Assembly (NCBI RefSeq): GCF_029633865.1
Contig: NC_079216.1
Location: forward strand, 60,931,732-60,995,731
Direction: 5' to 3'
DNA from: Lampris incognitus
Taxonomy: Eukaryota > Chordata > Actinopteri > Lampriformes > Lampridae
DNA length: 64,000 nucleotides
Numbering within the stretch: position 1 is the first letter of the stretch; the number at the start of each line of letters is the position of its first letter. The position numbers and the translations under genes were made by a program. The notes beneath the pieces are model-generated. The model had not been told where the DNA came from and ran no database searches. It was given only the letters and a program-made list of their open reading frames with translations. Below, piece by piece: positions 1 through 28,300 of this stretch.

Positions 1-428
1 CCTCTCTCAGCTCTGAGCTCTGCTAACTAACGTCAGCCAGCATTACACTTTCAGGCTGCAACAGCCAGAGGGAGCCTGTCCAAGACGTGTGGTGCCGCAT
101 GTTTCAACAGGTGAAAGTTCAGCGAATAGCCCCAGAGGAGGGGTGTGGTGCGATGGCGTCAATGTGCTACGTTTTGCATAGGCCAAACTTTGCATAGTTA
201 TTTGGAAAGGCTGGGGAATTTATGCTCACAGATTTAGATATACGCTACTCTAATTTCCATTTGCAGCTAAATAATGTTGGTTACCAAACGGGAAGTTCAG
301 GTCTGTCACCCTGGACATCCAAGTTAGAACACGGCTAAATGTTCTTTTAGTATGTTAAAGCAGTATGATGACGGGTATCTGCAGGTTATGACAGTATAAA
401 CACGTGCTTTTCTACACCATGTACATAC

Positions 429-15455
<15,027 letters not shown>

Positions 15456-16685
15456 GCCCGCCGTCCTCATTGATGTGTGTTATCTCCCGAGCGTGCAACA
15501 CCAACGTCGGTCCTCTGTCCGCTTTATCCAACAGTCTTTTTCCGTCCCGTCTTCCCGAGACACATGCCCTGTCGGGAGAGGAGCGCAGCTCAGTGGTATC
15601 CCTGCGGTCCTCTGACACAAGAACCTGCAGTCAGAAGCTCCACCAGCTAGCGTGCATGTCCCAGCTCGCAGCAGTGCATTCCACCCGAGAGGTTCAGCCC
15701 CCTCAGGAGCTGCTGGATACTCTAACAGGCACCACCACTACGGGCCATGAGCGAGGCCTTTTATTCTGCCGTGACAGAACAAACGGGGCAGTTAGTCTGC
15801 CTTTCACAACCCTAAATGCCGATTAGACAACATTAAGCCCAAGTGCAGCGGGCGTCTTTGCTCAAAAACTCAAGACAACTGAGCCAAGCTGGTTAACTTG
15901 GCGGTGTTTAGTTTAGTTCTTGCGATTATTATGGGATTATAGGGAGGAAAAGAAAAAAAAAAGAAAAAGGGGAGAGGGTATTTAGGGCATATCAGATTAG
16001 CCCCAGATGACACGAAATATTGGCAATAATGTAAATTTCAGCGAGAACGCTCCGAAAATTGGGACAAATATTCACTTCTTTAATGTTTGGTGCTGTCAGA
16101 GTATAATAATAATAATAATAATAAGCGATTCATATGAGAATAAAAACTACCTTGAAAAAAAAAATCAGTGACTCTTTAAAAGTGCATTACTTGAGTTAAA
16201 CACACAAGTTCTGACAAGTCACACCTTACAACAAAAAAAAAAAGAAAAAGAAAAAAAAAGCTGCTCATAATAACTGTACTATAGTCTAATGTGGCCTACC
16301 TTGTGTCAGTGTTGGCGGTGATAAGACAGCAGCATGCTTTTCTCACGTCCTCCGCGGCTGGTCTGAGCGGCTCAGTCTCACCGCCGGCACTTCAGCCTCA
16401 ACTCCCCTCCACCGACAACTAACACGCTTTTGTTTCCTGCCACGGCTCACAGAGAGACACGTCCCCTCATGGTCAAACTGCAGAACTGCTATGAAACAGG
16501 CTATTAATAAAAACATGACAAACTTTGATGGAACTTGTTGGTGGTGGTGCAATGGGAGGGAGGGGAGGGGAGGGGGGGTCTTCATCAACATTTCACTAAG
16601 ATGCCCTGTTTGATATTTCTGGATTTCTGCTTGACACCGAAATGTTGCGAATAAAATTAAGACCCGAGCAGTCAGCTACAACAAA
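15456..16685. other. dapk2 upstream region, no recognised gene
   Basis: This is the sequence upstream of the dapk2 start codon (transcribed leftwards). It should contain the 5' UTR and promoter, but no clear TATA or CpG island is visible. An (AAT)n run lies at 16101-16123 and A-rich runs at 15948-15970 and 16233-16259. Confidence 0.4.
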
Positions 16686-19369
16686 GTTTATTCAGTTTTT
16701 CTTGTAACTGGAAAAAAAAAATCCATATGAATTGCGTACGCTGGAGTTTATACCATCAAAGCATTTTTTTTTCAAACAAACACTGATGCAGGTTAACCAT
16801 TGAAAATATGATATAGAAAAGATTTCCATATGTAATCTAAGTGCCCCTGTAGCATTGTGAAAGGTTGTCATCGTGGCACTACATTTGTGCAATATATTGC
16901 TGTAAAGAGCAAAAAAGGGAATTTTTATCTAGCTTATGTAATACAAGGAATGAAATAAGCTAGTAATATGATGGAAAACAACAAAAAAAAACTTGATTTC
17001 AGCATGCAAAATAACAGCCTTAAAAATGGAGGTTATGTATTCAAGTAAGCTATGAAGATATATACATAATATGTGAACCCTTCTTAGACAAAGTAAACAT
17101 GTGAGGAAAAACAAAGTAAAAACCAGAGGAACAGGAATCATTTCACCACATTACAGCGTGTCCATCCTGGAAAGCCTCGCTCTCTCGAGAGTCCTGCTCT
17201 CCGAGGCAAAGTAAACTTAAAACTCACCGTCTGGGGGCGGGGGGTGGGGGTGGGTCCCACTAAAGGTTAATTGCAAGAGCGATCTGTGGCCAAATAGTGC
17301 AGTGAACAGATAGGAGCGGGGACGCACACGCTCACGACAGATTCTCATCCAGGCAAATAACGTCCATCCTTGACAAACCAGCACCCAACTATCTCTACCG
17401 ACTGAACATTACGGTCAACTTGTGAACGTTTTCATTACGGGCCACAAAATGATAAGCGATGACTGACTCGATAAGGATGACAGGAGTAAAGAGACGCGCA
17501 ACGACGCCAACCCGGTGAGTGGCGTTTTCTTTAGTACCGAGATAACGCTCCGACGTCTACGGCGGAGACAGACCGCTCCTGAACACGCCAAGAAACGCCC
17601 TCATATATATATATTCCCCTTATTAGAAGTTACACAAATCATATTTCCATTTATAGACAGCAATCACGATGACCAGTCAAGTCTGACATTCAGGTCATTT
17701 ACTGAGCGATTTAAACAGTATCACAGTATATTCAACGTCGACCCCTGAAAAACAGGGAACAAGCTGAAAGAAGAAGAAGAAGAAGAGGAGGACAGGATAT
17801 TCAACATTGAAACCGGCCCCCTGTGTACATAGTGAAGGTCCCTGTGGGAGCGTGTGAGCGTTTCGACTGATTGAAGAAGGTTATACTGCCACTCTGAGGA
17901 GGAGATCTGCACCTACCGCAGAATTTAAGACGGGGCTCAAAAGTACTCATCAATCAGCTGAGGCGAATAAAACACCAAGGATACACAATAAAACTGAAAA
18001 TCAGGTTCAGAGTGAGGGGATACTTCCGAAAAAACACAGAGGAACAGAGCTGGAAGTTGGAGCAAAAAGCATTAATTTGCTTAAAACAGAGAATTTTCTC
18101 TTTTTTTTTTTTTCCTTTTGAGGGAGGCGTATGATGTTCTGCTGTATTGTATAGCGGCTTGTTCCACCCGGTTCAGTGATATGATTTGCAGCAGGCATTA
18201 CATTGGCTCCCAAAATCTCAAGTCAATAACAACCTCGGTGCAACCTGCGACCATCAACACCACACTTGTAAAACTCCCTTGCTGCTTCACTAAAGCACCC
18301 GTCTGAACACAGGGATTGCAGACTGAGGAACAAGATAACCAAGAGAAGTGACCTGACTCCTGAGATGAAGAAATACAGCCTCGGACCTTCCCCCCGAAAT
18401 TTGCAATACCGCCAAATCACAGGTGGTGTGATAGAGGAAGATTATGCTACCGATCTTATTGCGGTCTACAGAGTACATCTTTGTGCATCTTCTGACCCCA
18501 CCTCATCAGCACTCCGGAAGTCTAGAACTACCCATTAATAAAATTCAGCGAACTTATATTCATGCAAATTGATTCAAGTATAAGACACAGGAATAACAGA
18601 TAAAACGGGGAGTTGTGTAGGAATGTCAGAAGGAGCGAAGCCAAAAGTGACGCAGGTAAACACAGAAAGGTGAACCGGTTCATCTGGACACAACGTTGAG
18701 AGAACCGTTTCATCGCTCGTCGGTCTCAACTGACTCCAGGTCTCCCCACCCTTCCGCTGAGACTGGCGAAACGTTTCTCCCAGTAACCGCTGCGTCCCGG
18801 ATGAACCGATTCAGCGTCCTGTGATTTCCTTACCTGGACTATGGAGCATGCGTAAACAGGTAAACAATTTTAGGAGATTCATATTGTAAAAAATGAGGTT
18901 GTGACAAAGCAAAAAAAAAAAGAAAAAAAAAAAAGTCTACTCAATTTAGACAAAAGTTAAAAAATAATACAATTTCCTCAAGAGGCACAAACATGACTTA
19001 CCATTTGGGATAACAGCCACGTCTTCAAAACACATTCAAACTGTGAAGGCTTAGCCTAGCAAAGTGGGTTGGAGATCCATGGGACAAGCTCGGTATTCAG
19101 CCCATCACCTTAACACTCATGCACACAGCAATTAAGGCATTTGCAAAAAATGGCAGGAATACTGATAGAAAGGCTGTTCGACCTACAATGTTTTGGTCTT
19201 TGAAAACCATACAGCACAAGGTTGATCGTTCCAGCTGGGAGGACATAGACCACATCATGCTTTGCATGGGAAGTGCCCGAGAGCGACCGGAACACTGATC
19301 TATGTAAGTTGACCTTTTTGTGTTTGGTCTATGTACCAAAACAGTCTGGAGGATCTGGTGAGATCAAGG
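16686..19369 (-). other. tbc1d2b: Probable long 3' UTR of tbc1d2b
   Basis: The stretch follows the tbc1d2b stop codon on the minus strand, is AT-rich and mostly free of recognisable SINEs. It ends near an AATAAA on the minus strand (TTTATT at 16687-16692). A diverged dispersed repeat lies at 18799-18857. The extent of the transcript is inference. Confidence 0.35.
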
Positions 19370-22300
19370 TCAGTTATCTTCCTCGTCATCGCTGACAAAG
19401 GTCCGTCCATCGTGACTCGTTTCTCTCTCCCTGAGGAAGGTTTGCCGTATTGCCTCAAGCTCAGTCAACTCAAGACGGACCTTCTCAAGGTGGAAGGCGC
19501 GTCGGCTCTGGATCTGCCTCAGGGGAAAAGGGTTCATGTCGACGAAGGCGATGTTCATTAGTTTCCTGCAAGAAGGTCACATTGATCTCACCGTTAATCA
19601 TATTCATGTGCTGTACTACACTCTGGTAATGTCACTGTCCTCTTCCACTAAATGAGACATTCTGACATCCTGCATGAGGTGTGCTATTACATACTAATGT
19701 TCCTGCAGCAGATGTTTAGAAGTCCAATGCCATCGAGTCGAATAGTGAATGATTTTTAGCGCCTGGTAAATAAAGTGATTCTGATTCTACTTTACTGCTC
19801 TAAAATCAGGCCTGGCATCCTGGAGAACATTTTTCCATCCATCCATTATCCAAGCCGCTTATCCCAATTGGGGTCACGGGATGCTGGAGCCTATCCCAGC
19901 AGTCCCTGGGCGACAGGGCAGGGAGACACCCTGAACAGGCTGCCAGTCCATCACAGGGCCGACACATTCACACCTAGGGACAATTTAGTACGGCCGATTC
20001 ACCTGACCTACGTCTTTGGACTGTGGGAGGAAACCAGAGCAGACACAGGGAGAACACGCAAACTACACACAGAGGTCGACCTGGGATGACCCCCAAAGTT
20101 GGACAACCCTGGGATTCGAACCCAAGACCTTCCTGCTGTGAGGTGACTGCGCTAACCATTGTGCCACCGAGAACATTTCTCTGATGTCATATTGCTTAAT
20201 CATCAAAAACAAAGCACAGCAGCGATTACAAATTTACATACATACATACACACATTACATACAAATATATAAAGCACTGCTTCACCTTGAATCCAGGATT
20301 GTGCGGGTGAAATATCTAAGGTATTTGAATATGGCGGTGGAGTCCTGTAACTTCAAAAACTCCTCCTCTTTGTACTTGAAGAGGGCAAGGGCGAAGCGAA
20401 ATATGATCTACAGAGGAGCATAATGAAAAGTCATAAAATCACGACATGGCTACTGCGAAACAGTGAGCCCTTAAACATTATCCATCTGAATTGCTGCACG
20501 TCGCAGGATTTGCATCAGCATTTCCTGACTTCCAACAGCTTTGTCCACGTGGCACAGTCCTTACTGCCTGTTTATCAACCTTGGGTCAAAGTACAAAACC
20601 GTGGTACTTGCCAAGTTTCTTCTAAAGAGAAGAATGCCAGCTGCCCCATGTTCTCTTCAGCCTTACAGCTGAAAGGAACCTCAGGGCACACAGCTCTGAC
20701 CGGTTCTGGCCACCGTGTTGCTATTCATTCCTCACACTCTTACCTTGGGTCCCTCGTACAGGAAGGCATCCCAAATCTTGAAGAGGATGTCGCTGACCAC
20801 GCTGTCCACAAACACCACCAGGAACCAGTTGAAGGTGATGAGGGAGAAGTCTACATTGTTCTGCTCAAAGTGGGCATGAAGCCGGGGCAGCTTGTCACTC
20901 ATCAAGTCCTTGAACACACGCTGGTCAACCTGACCGGAAACAAGAGGGTAAAAAAAATAATAATATTATGGGTTTCTAATGCAGTACAAGCAGACAAAAG
21001 CATGACCAGGTCATTACTTTGCAGTTAACTGGGTACTGGATTGTTTTTTTTTAGCCGGAGGAAACTTTGGGGTCAAACTCAAGAGTAAAACCACAACACG
21101 CACTGCTTTTTATTGCTACACATTCTTGCTCTGATGAGTCACGAGCATCAGGCTCTGTCACATGTATGTGACATCATCACAAATGAGAGAAATTTGTAAA
21201 CAGTATCAGTGAGACAGCAGCTTGCCCCTTGAATCTTACTGTGTATGAACACAAACCTCTGAGTTTGACTGATTACCTGTGAGCCCAGCAGAGTCTTGGT
21301 GTAATAGTCTCTCGGCATGAACACCTCCACAATGGCTATGAGGCACCAGAAGGCATCCTCTTGGTCTAGGTAGAGCAAGGCAATGGCTGCCAGTCTGGAA
21401 AAAACAAGAAGAAATTAAAGGACTTAACGACCGTGAACGTGAAACACAAAAACGGACCCTCAGATTTTACAGTACCTGTTTAGTCCTTGGCAGTAGCCAA
21501 TATCTGGGTTCCTCCAGGAGAAAGCCATAAGCACATTCCTTAGCTTCTGGATGCCCTCTGCACTCGGGGAGGCATAATGCTTGTTGTTGGGCAACGTGCG
21601 CAGCAAGTCTAGTTCGATCTGTTTGGAGGCCGGATTGGGTTTCTCCCGGGCAACATTCAACAGAGTTTCATAATAGTCCGGCGCCAACTGGTCCCGGAAC
21701 TTCTTCACATGGAAGTTGACACACCAGTGCCACACCTTGGAGCGGTGGGCATGGGGCACGCCGCTCCGCATCAGGGCCTTGAGCTCCGGGGAGCGCATCA
21801 GGTCCCTGTTCATTGTGCTGGCGCGGTAGTTCTCCCACTTCACGCCAACAGACACCTCCTGGTTCGTCATGGACAGAGACTTGAGCTCCAGGGCTCTCAC
21901 CTTCGCGTCCAGCTTCTCCTCCTCTTCCTCCTCCTCGGGGACCGTCTTGAAGCCATATATGTCATACTCGCTATGGTTAAACAAAGGCAGACGGAGGACA
22001 GTTGGAGAGTAATGGTCAGTTGCTGTTGGGATGATACAAGCCTTTCACTCATAGTGCAACACAGCAAATCTTGGGCTACGTTCAGACCGACACCTCGATT
22101 ACGAAATCCCGACTTTTTCCAGACAAATGCACACACACAAATCATTTTTAAAAGCATTTTTTACATTTCGGTTTTCTACAGCATATCAGACACATATCCA
22201 TTATGTGGCCGTATGACTTGAGCCGGTATGGCAAAGTCTGAGCCATACGGTACATTTTATGTCACCCTCTACGGCACAGATGGGCAGGATTAACTGGCTT

Positions 22301-25300
22301 GTATCAGCACTGCGGCTCGTCTTTCACTGACCAGTCACTGTTATTGGCTCTGCCAAACTAAGGTTAAATGAGATTAAGGAAAACACCTGCAACACCAGTG
22401 GAAAACCAGCAGGGGCGAGTGACTGTAGCAAAAGCAATTGGGGGAAAAACAGTGACAGTGACAGAAGTCAGTGGAAAGACAGCAAAGTCACTGAGTTCAC
22501 ATCTATTTTGGGAGGTGCCCCTATTCAATCTAAACCTCCTGGCATATATCACAACTGACCGGTGTTGTCACAAAACATATAGTAATAGTTGTGTAACAAC
22601 AGTTGTGGTTCATTTGAGCATGTAAATATCAGTGCAAACTTTTCTAACGTTGTGGACACATTGAAAAATGAATATGAACAGCGGTTTTTAAGGAAACGTA
22701 AATCAATCTGTTTTCTAAAACTGAATATTTTTTATGGCTTTTATTTCCCCGAGGTAAAGTTTGAAAGAAATTTTTGCAGAAACCCCCCCCTCCAAAAACC
22801 CACAAAACAAAACAAAAAAAACCCCCGAACACTCAAAGCTGCATTCAATGTAATCTTCTGGAAGTAACACAATCGGCTTTACCAATGCTGCATTATAATT
22901 TATACTTGTATTTTTCCTTAACATGTGTTCTCATTCCTGTTGGAGAAAAACGCTATTAGATATGGCAAACTACCCCATGGACCTGATTATGCAAATGTCA
23001 GGGGGGGGGGGTTAGATAACGGGTTCAGCAAAAGTGTTATTCGTCCTCAAACATCTGCGGCCTGGAAATGTGCACAGCAGGTTTCTGGAGCCACCGTACC
23101 TGACAGTATGAGGTTTGAAAATAGGATGGTCGTGATGGTCGGTGCTCTCCGCCTGCAGCGCGTCCTCCACTAATCTGGAGATGACCTCGCGGGCTGGGCT
23201 CTGCTCTGACGCGGAGCACACGGGGGACTTCATCTCCTGCAGCAGCACCAAGTACTTACTCTCCACCTGACACAGCTTGGCGACCAAGGCCGTGTGCTGG
23301 GGACAAAGACCGTGAGGAAAGAGGAAACACAGACCCGATTTGTTTTCATCGACGAAAATGGAGTTGTAGTTGCTATTCCTTTTTTTTCCTAACTTGGTAT
23401 TTTTTTTTTTTTTTTTTACGATTTGAGCTCAAAAGTTAACTAAGCTGAGGTTAATGCTGGACTTTCCCAAAAACCACCCCGACTTCCTGTTTCTATTTGC
23501 GGAGTTGTGCACAGTTATTCAGTAAAAATGTGTGTATGGTACCTTGGCCTCTAGAGCTTTCTCTCGGCATTCAGCATTTCTGCGTAACTCTGTCAGCTCC
23601 AGAATTTCTTTGTTCAGGAACTTGTTCTGAGATTTGTAACCTTGAAGACTGTCCTGAAATGGGAGCGATACATGCCCGTTACAACTGTGACAAGCAAACA
23701 GAGCCCAAGTAAACTAGGGACCGAAATGGGGACATTTCATTCGTCGAAAAACACATAAAGCTAAAGCTGAGTTCTTCTGTAAGACCAGCTTAAAGGAGTA
23801 ATTCATAACTTTTAAAGTCTATATCGATGCTTATGTACTACATAGGTCGGGTTCATTTTCACAGTCATCCATCCTTCTCTCTCCTCATACTGGACACACA
23901 GCTCCAGCTTGCCATCTCGAGCTCAACACAATTAACGGGGGACAAATCCACAATATTTAAGTGCAAAAACATACCCCATCGTTCAGCCAAAGCCAACATG
24001 ATTTTACAGCAGTCTATCGTAGCGAATTTGAGCGGTCATTCTAAAAATCTTCAGTTTTTTTACTCCCGGTTTTTTTTACTCGCAGTGATGATTGTTTCAT
24101 ACCATATTACTTCCCGCAACACAGTACAAGTGACTGCCACCAGGAGTCCCTCCACTGTGGCACAGCAAAGCAAACGTGAGGAGGGAATTTAACTCGAAAA
24201 AATTTTTTTTTTTCAAATTACCATTCAAGCGGGGCGCCCTGGTGGCTCACCTGGTAGAGCACGTACCAGATAAGGCTGAGTCCTTACCACAGTGACCTGG
24301 ATTCGAATCCAGCCTGAGCCCTTTGAGCCCTTACCCCATTAATTGCATTGAGCTCGAGACGGCAAGCTGGAGCTGTGTGTCCGGGATGGCTGTGTATTCA
24401 GAAAAAAGGATGGATGACTGTGAAAATGAAATCTACCTATTAACTACTTGAGGAATGAGTATAAAACAGAGATAGACTTCAAAAATTCCAAACAATTTCC
24501 ATCGGATCCATGTTTACACACTCATTTTCATCCTCAGAATGAGGGCATCAAGATACAGGTTTCCGATCCAAATCTACTATATATTTACAGTACGTGCTGA
24601 CAACTGTATCATACCTTAAGATTGTTCACCTCCTGTTGCTCCTTACTATAGGCCGGTGAACTGTGACCATTTGGATTTTCATTATTCTCTGAGCTCTGTT
24701 GGTTCAGTTTAATGATGATTTCATCCTTAGCCTGAATGGTCTCCATCAGCATGCCCAGCTGGTCATTAATCTCGCCAACCTTGATCTTCAGGCCCTTCAG
24801 CTCCTGCTGCAGGCTCTCCTTCTCCAAGGCTAGACGCTCCATGTGCCCACATAGGGCTTGGATCTGTCCGTCCTTATCTTGGAGAAGGGCCTCCATCTGG
24901 GGAAGCTCTTCCTGGCCTGGAGTTGTGGATGAATCTGAAGGTGGGGCTGTGCGGCTCACTGGGCCTCTATCACATTGGGACGTCCTAAGAGTCTGCTGCA
25001 GTAGTCTAACCAGCTCCTGGTACGGGATAAAGAAGTTATTTTTTTATCAAGACAGCTGGCAGTGTGGACAGAAATTTATTGAAAACCCAGTTTCATGCAC
25101 CCTAGTAAAGCCGAAACTTATATGAAAAAAAAAAACCTCTTAAACTCCCTTGACTGGGTTCAGAAACTGTCTACAAGGTGTGAGCTTTTCAAGTCACATG
25201 TTTATCCAATCACTTGCAAATGGGTGTAGTTCAAGAAAGGAAGTAGTTGCTGCTGAACAGACACGTTAGTAAAGACTTGAATGGAAGGTATGAAATCTAG

Positions 25301-28300
25301 TCGGTGTTGGTGAAAACACATTGTGTTAGCCCAGAGGAGAGCAAACAAACTACCAAGCAGCAGTTGAAAATACTGCGCATTTACCTACAAGTTAACAGTG
25401 CTGGAAGCAGTCGCAAGCAACACAACTTCCGTTTCATAACTGGATTATGCAGTCTTGTAAACCCAGATCATTAACAGATCACACCCATTAAACAAACAGA
25501 CACCTCCATCAAACTATCACCTTAATTTGAATACCTTGATCAAGTTGACTACATGTAAACTGAATGACTGTCAAATTGTTTATGAGGTGTGAACCATGCA
25601 TCTTAATTTTGCTGCTCATAAGTAATTATGATGCCTGGTTATTTCTATCACAGTATGTGGCATAAATAAACAGTTATTATCATTTTAGCCAGAATTATGC
25701 TTGAACCACTGGGCACCTCCATCGCAGTATTTTGAAAAAGCCAAATCTATTCAATATCATTTTAAAACAAGTTATTCTGAGAGGTGGTGAATCATTGAGG
25801 CATCTGCACTACTAACAAAACAAGTTGTTGCGAAGAGTATTTCATTGTTTGACAATGACCATGATGCCATGCTGACCCACACAACAGCGTGCAATTCATT
25901 TAAATAGCCACCAGCATGCCATGGCAACCCAGCCACTGCAGATGCACAAGCCAGCGCATTCTTAGTACCGGTCCCAAGTCTGGATAAATGGCCAGGGTTG
26001 TGTCAGGAAGGGCATCTGGGGTAAAAAAAGATTGAATACATATGTGTGAACGAGAGGGAAGACAGTGAGGACGCAAAGAGTAGAGGTGGCTAAAATGGAT
26101 GCGTTTGAATACTTGAGGTCAACTGTTCAAAGTAACGGGAAGTGCAGAAGAGCGGTGAAGAAGACAGTGAAAGCAGGGTGGAGAAGAGTGTCAGGAGTGA
26201 TCTGCGACAGAAGGGTACCAGCCAAAGTTAAAGGGAAGGTCTACAAGATGGTAGTGAGACCAGCTATGTTGTATGGTTTGGAGACAGTGGCACTAATTAA
26301 AATACAGGAGACAGAGCTGGATGTGGCAGAGCTGAAGATGCTGAGATTTTCGGTGAGAGTGACGAAGGAGGACAGGATTAGGAATGAGTATATTAGAGGG
26401 ACAGTTCAGGTTGGATGGTTTGGAGACAAAGCAAGAGAGGCAAGATTGAGATGGTTTGGACAAGTGTGGAGGAGAGATGCTGGGTATATTGGGAGAAGGA
26501 TGCTGAAGATGGAGCTGCCAGGCAAGAGGAAAAGAGGAAAGGCCAAAGAGGAGGTTTATGGATGTGGTGAGGGAGGACATGCGGGTGGTTGGCGTGACAG
26601 AGGAAGATGCAGAGGACGGGAAGAGATGGAAACGAATGATCTGCTGTGGCGAACCCTAACGGGAGCCGCCGATAGAAAAGGAAGAAGCCACCAGCATGCC
26701 ATGGCAAGCCTACATCCAACTCAATCTCAGTTCTGAGCATTAAATCCTATTGTAAAGAGTTTATTATGAGCAAATTAAGTCAAGATGCTCTCTAAAGTTG
26801 TTGAACTGACAACTGTGCTGAACTGTATTGTAACGTGCATGGATAAGAAGACACGCTGGCCGCTGGCTCGCGGGTCTGACCCTTTAGTCGAGCGGTTAGT
26901 GATGTCGCCTTGTGGTGCAGTACACCCCGTATCGAATCCCGCACCGGGCAAGAAAATAACCGGTTACATAGATGGGGAGTTTGACTGGGGCGGTACACCT
27001 GTCAAACGGTAACGCAGGTGTCCTAAGGCGAGGCGGGGAGACGAGCCCCGAGCGGGCTCTCGTTTCTGGTGTCAAGCGGCCGGCCTCCGCCAGCCGCGAC
27101 CCGCTCCGGGGACGGTGGCAGCGGTGGGATCCGGAAGTGTGCAGATCCTCAGAAGTCTCTTCGGAGCGCGGGAAGAACAAAGCGCGAGGGCGCGCTTCCG
27201 GGGAGGGTGACGACTGTAAACTACTAATAAGACACGTTAGTCCCTAGCTAACGGGTCTGACCCTTTAGCCGAGCGGTTAGTGATGTCGCCTTGTGGTGCA
27301 GTACACCTCGTATCGAATCCCGCACCGGGCAAGAAAATAACCGGTTACATTGGTGTCAGAAGTGGGATGGAGCGACCGTAAGGCCATCGGAAGCGTAGGC
27401 GCCCTGAGGCGTGAAGGAGCTGATATGCTTAAGCGCGGGGACGCGCTTCCCGAAGGAGGGGGGTAGTGTAACGTGCATGGATAAGAAGACACGCTGGCCG
27501 CTGGCTCGCGGGTCTGACCCTTTAGTCGAGCGGTTAGCGATGCCTCCTGCAGTGCGGGCGATACGGGTTCGCTTCCGGGCCGCGGCACTTCCTGTGGTTG
27601 CGTTGTCCCCCGAATTCGCTACAGTATGGTGCTTCTGCTTTTTGTGGCTATTTGAAGATGTCTAAGAGTGACAGGATCTCTAAATCCCAGTGTCGGGCAG
27701 AGAGGACATGCTTCATGAGCTACACGTTGAAAAGGTTAATGCTGCAGTTTGGCATGACTTCACAAACACAGCAAACATATTTAACATTCATCTGGCTTCT
27801 CCTCTATGACAGCAGACCTGTGTAGCGCCTTTCCCTCCATACAACAAGAACAGGGAGTAAGGAATAAACTGATACGGCTGTCTTTAGTGTTGAGAGAGCT
27901 CCTATGTTCTTGTTTTTGTCTTCGGCCTGGCTGCAAGCATGACTAATCATTAGCCATCTCGCTTCATTAGGAAAAACCAGATCCTACGTAGGTTCCATAT
28001 TAGTGAGAGAGAACAGTTCTGATACACGATATCCCATATGGAGTCAGAATCACGCCAAACATACTCATTTACTATAAAAAGCTCCACCTCAGGTCTGGAC
28101 TGAATTAATTCTATATTGAAGTGACTTTAAGCAGAAAAGACCATTTCTCCTGATACGTTACCACCTTTGAATGGTAAGTCAGCGATTACGGAGCTGGTTG
28201 TGCGCAGACATTTAAGATAAAGATTTCTTTCACACCATTTCACCAAATGCAATCATTATCTTGCAAACTTTCCACATAGCACCCACACAAAATAGGACAG

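Noticed and set aside
20423-21028. A 201-codon open frame on the plus strand
   Set aside because: It runs antisense across a real tbc1d2b coding exon (20744-20929).
26973-27121. A functional rRNA gene
   Set aside because: Only about 140 bp of 28S sequence is present, its order is permuted and it lies inside a retroelement.
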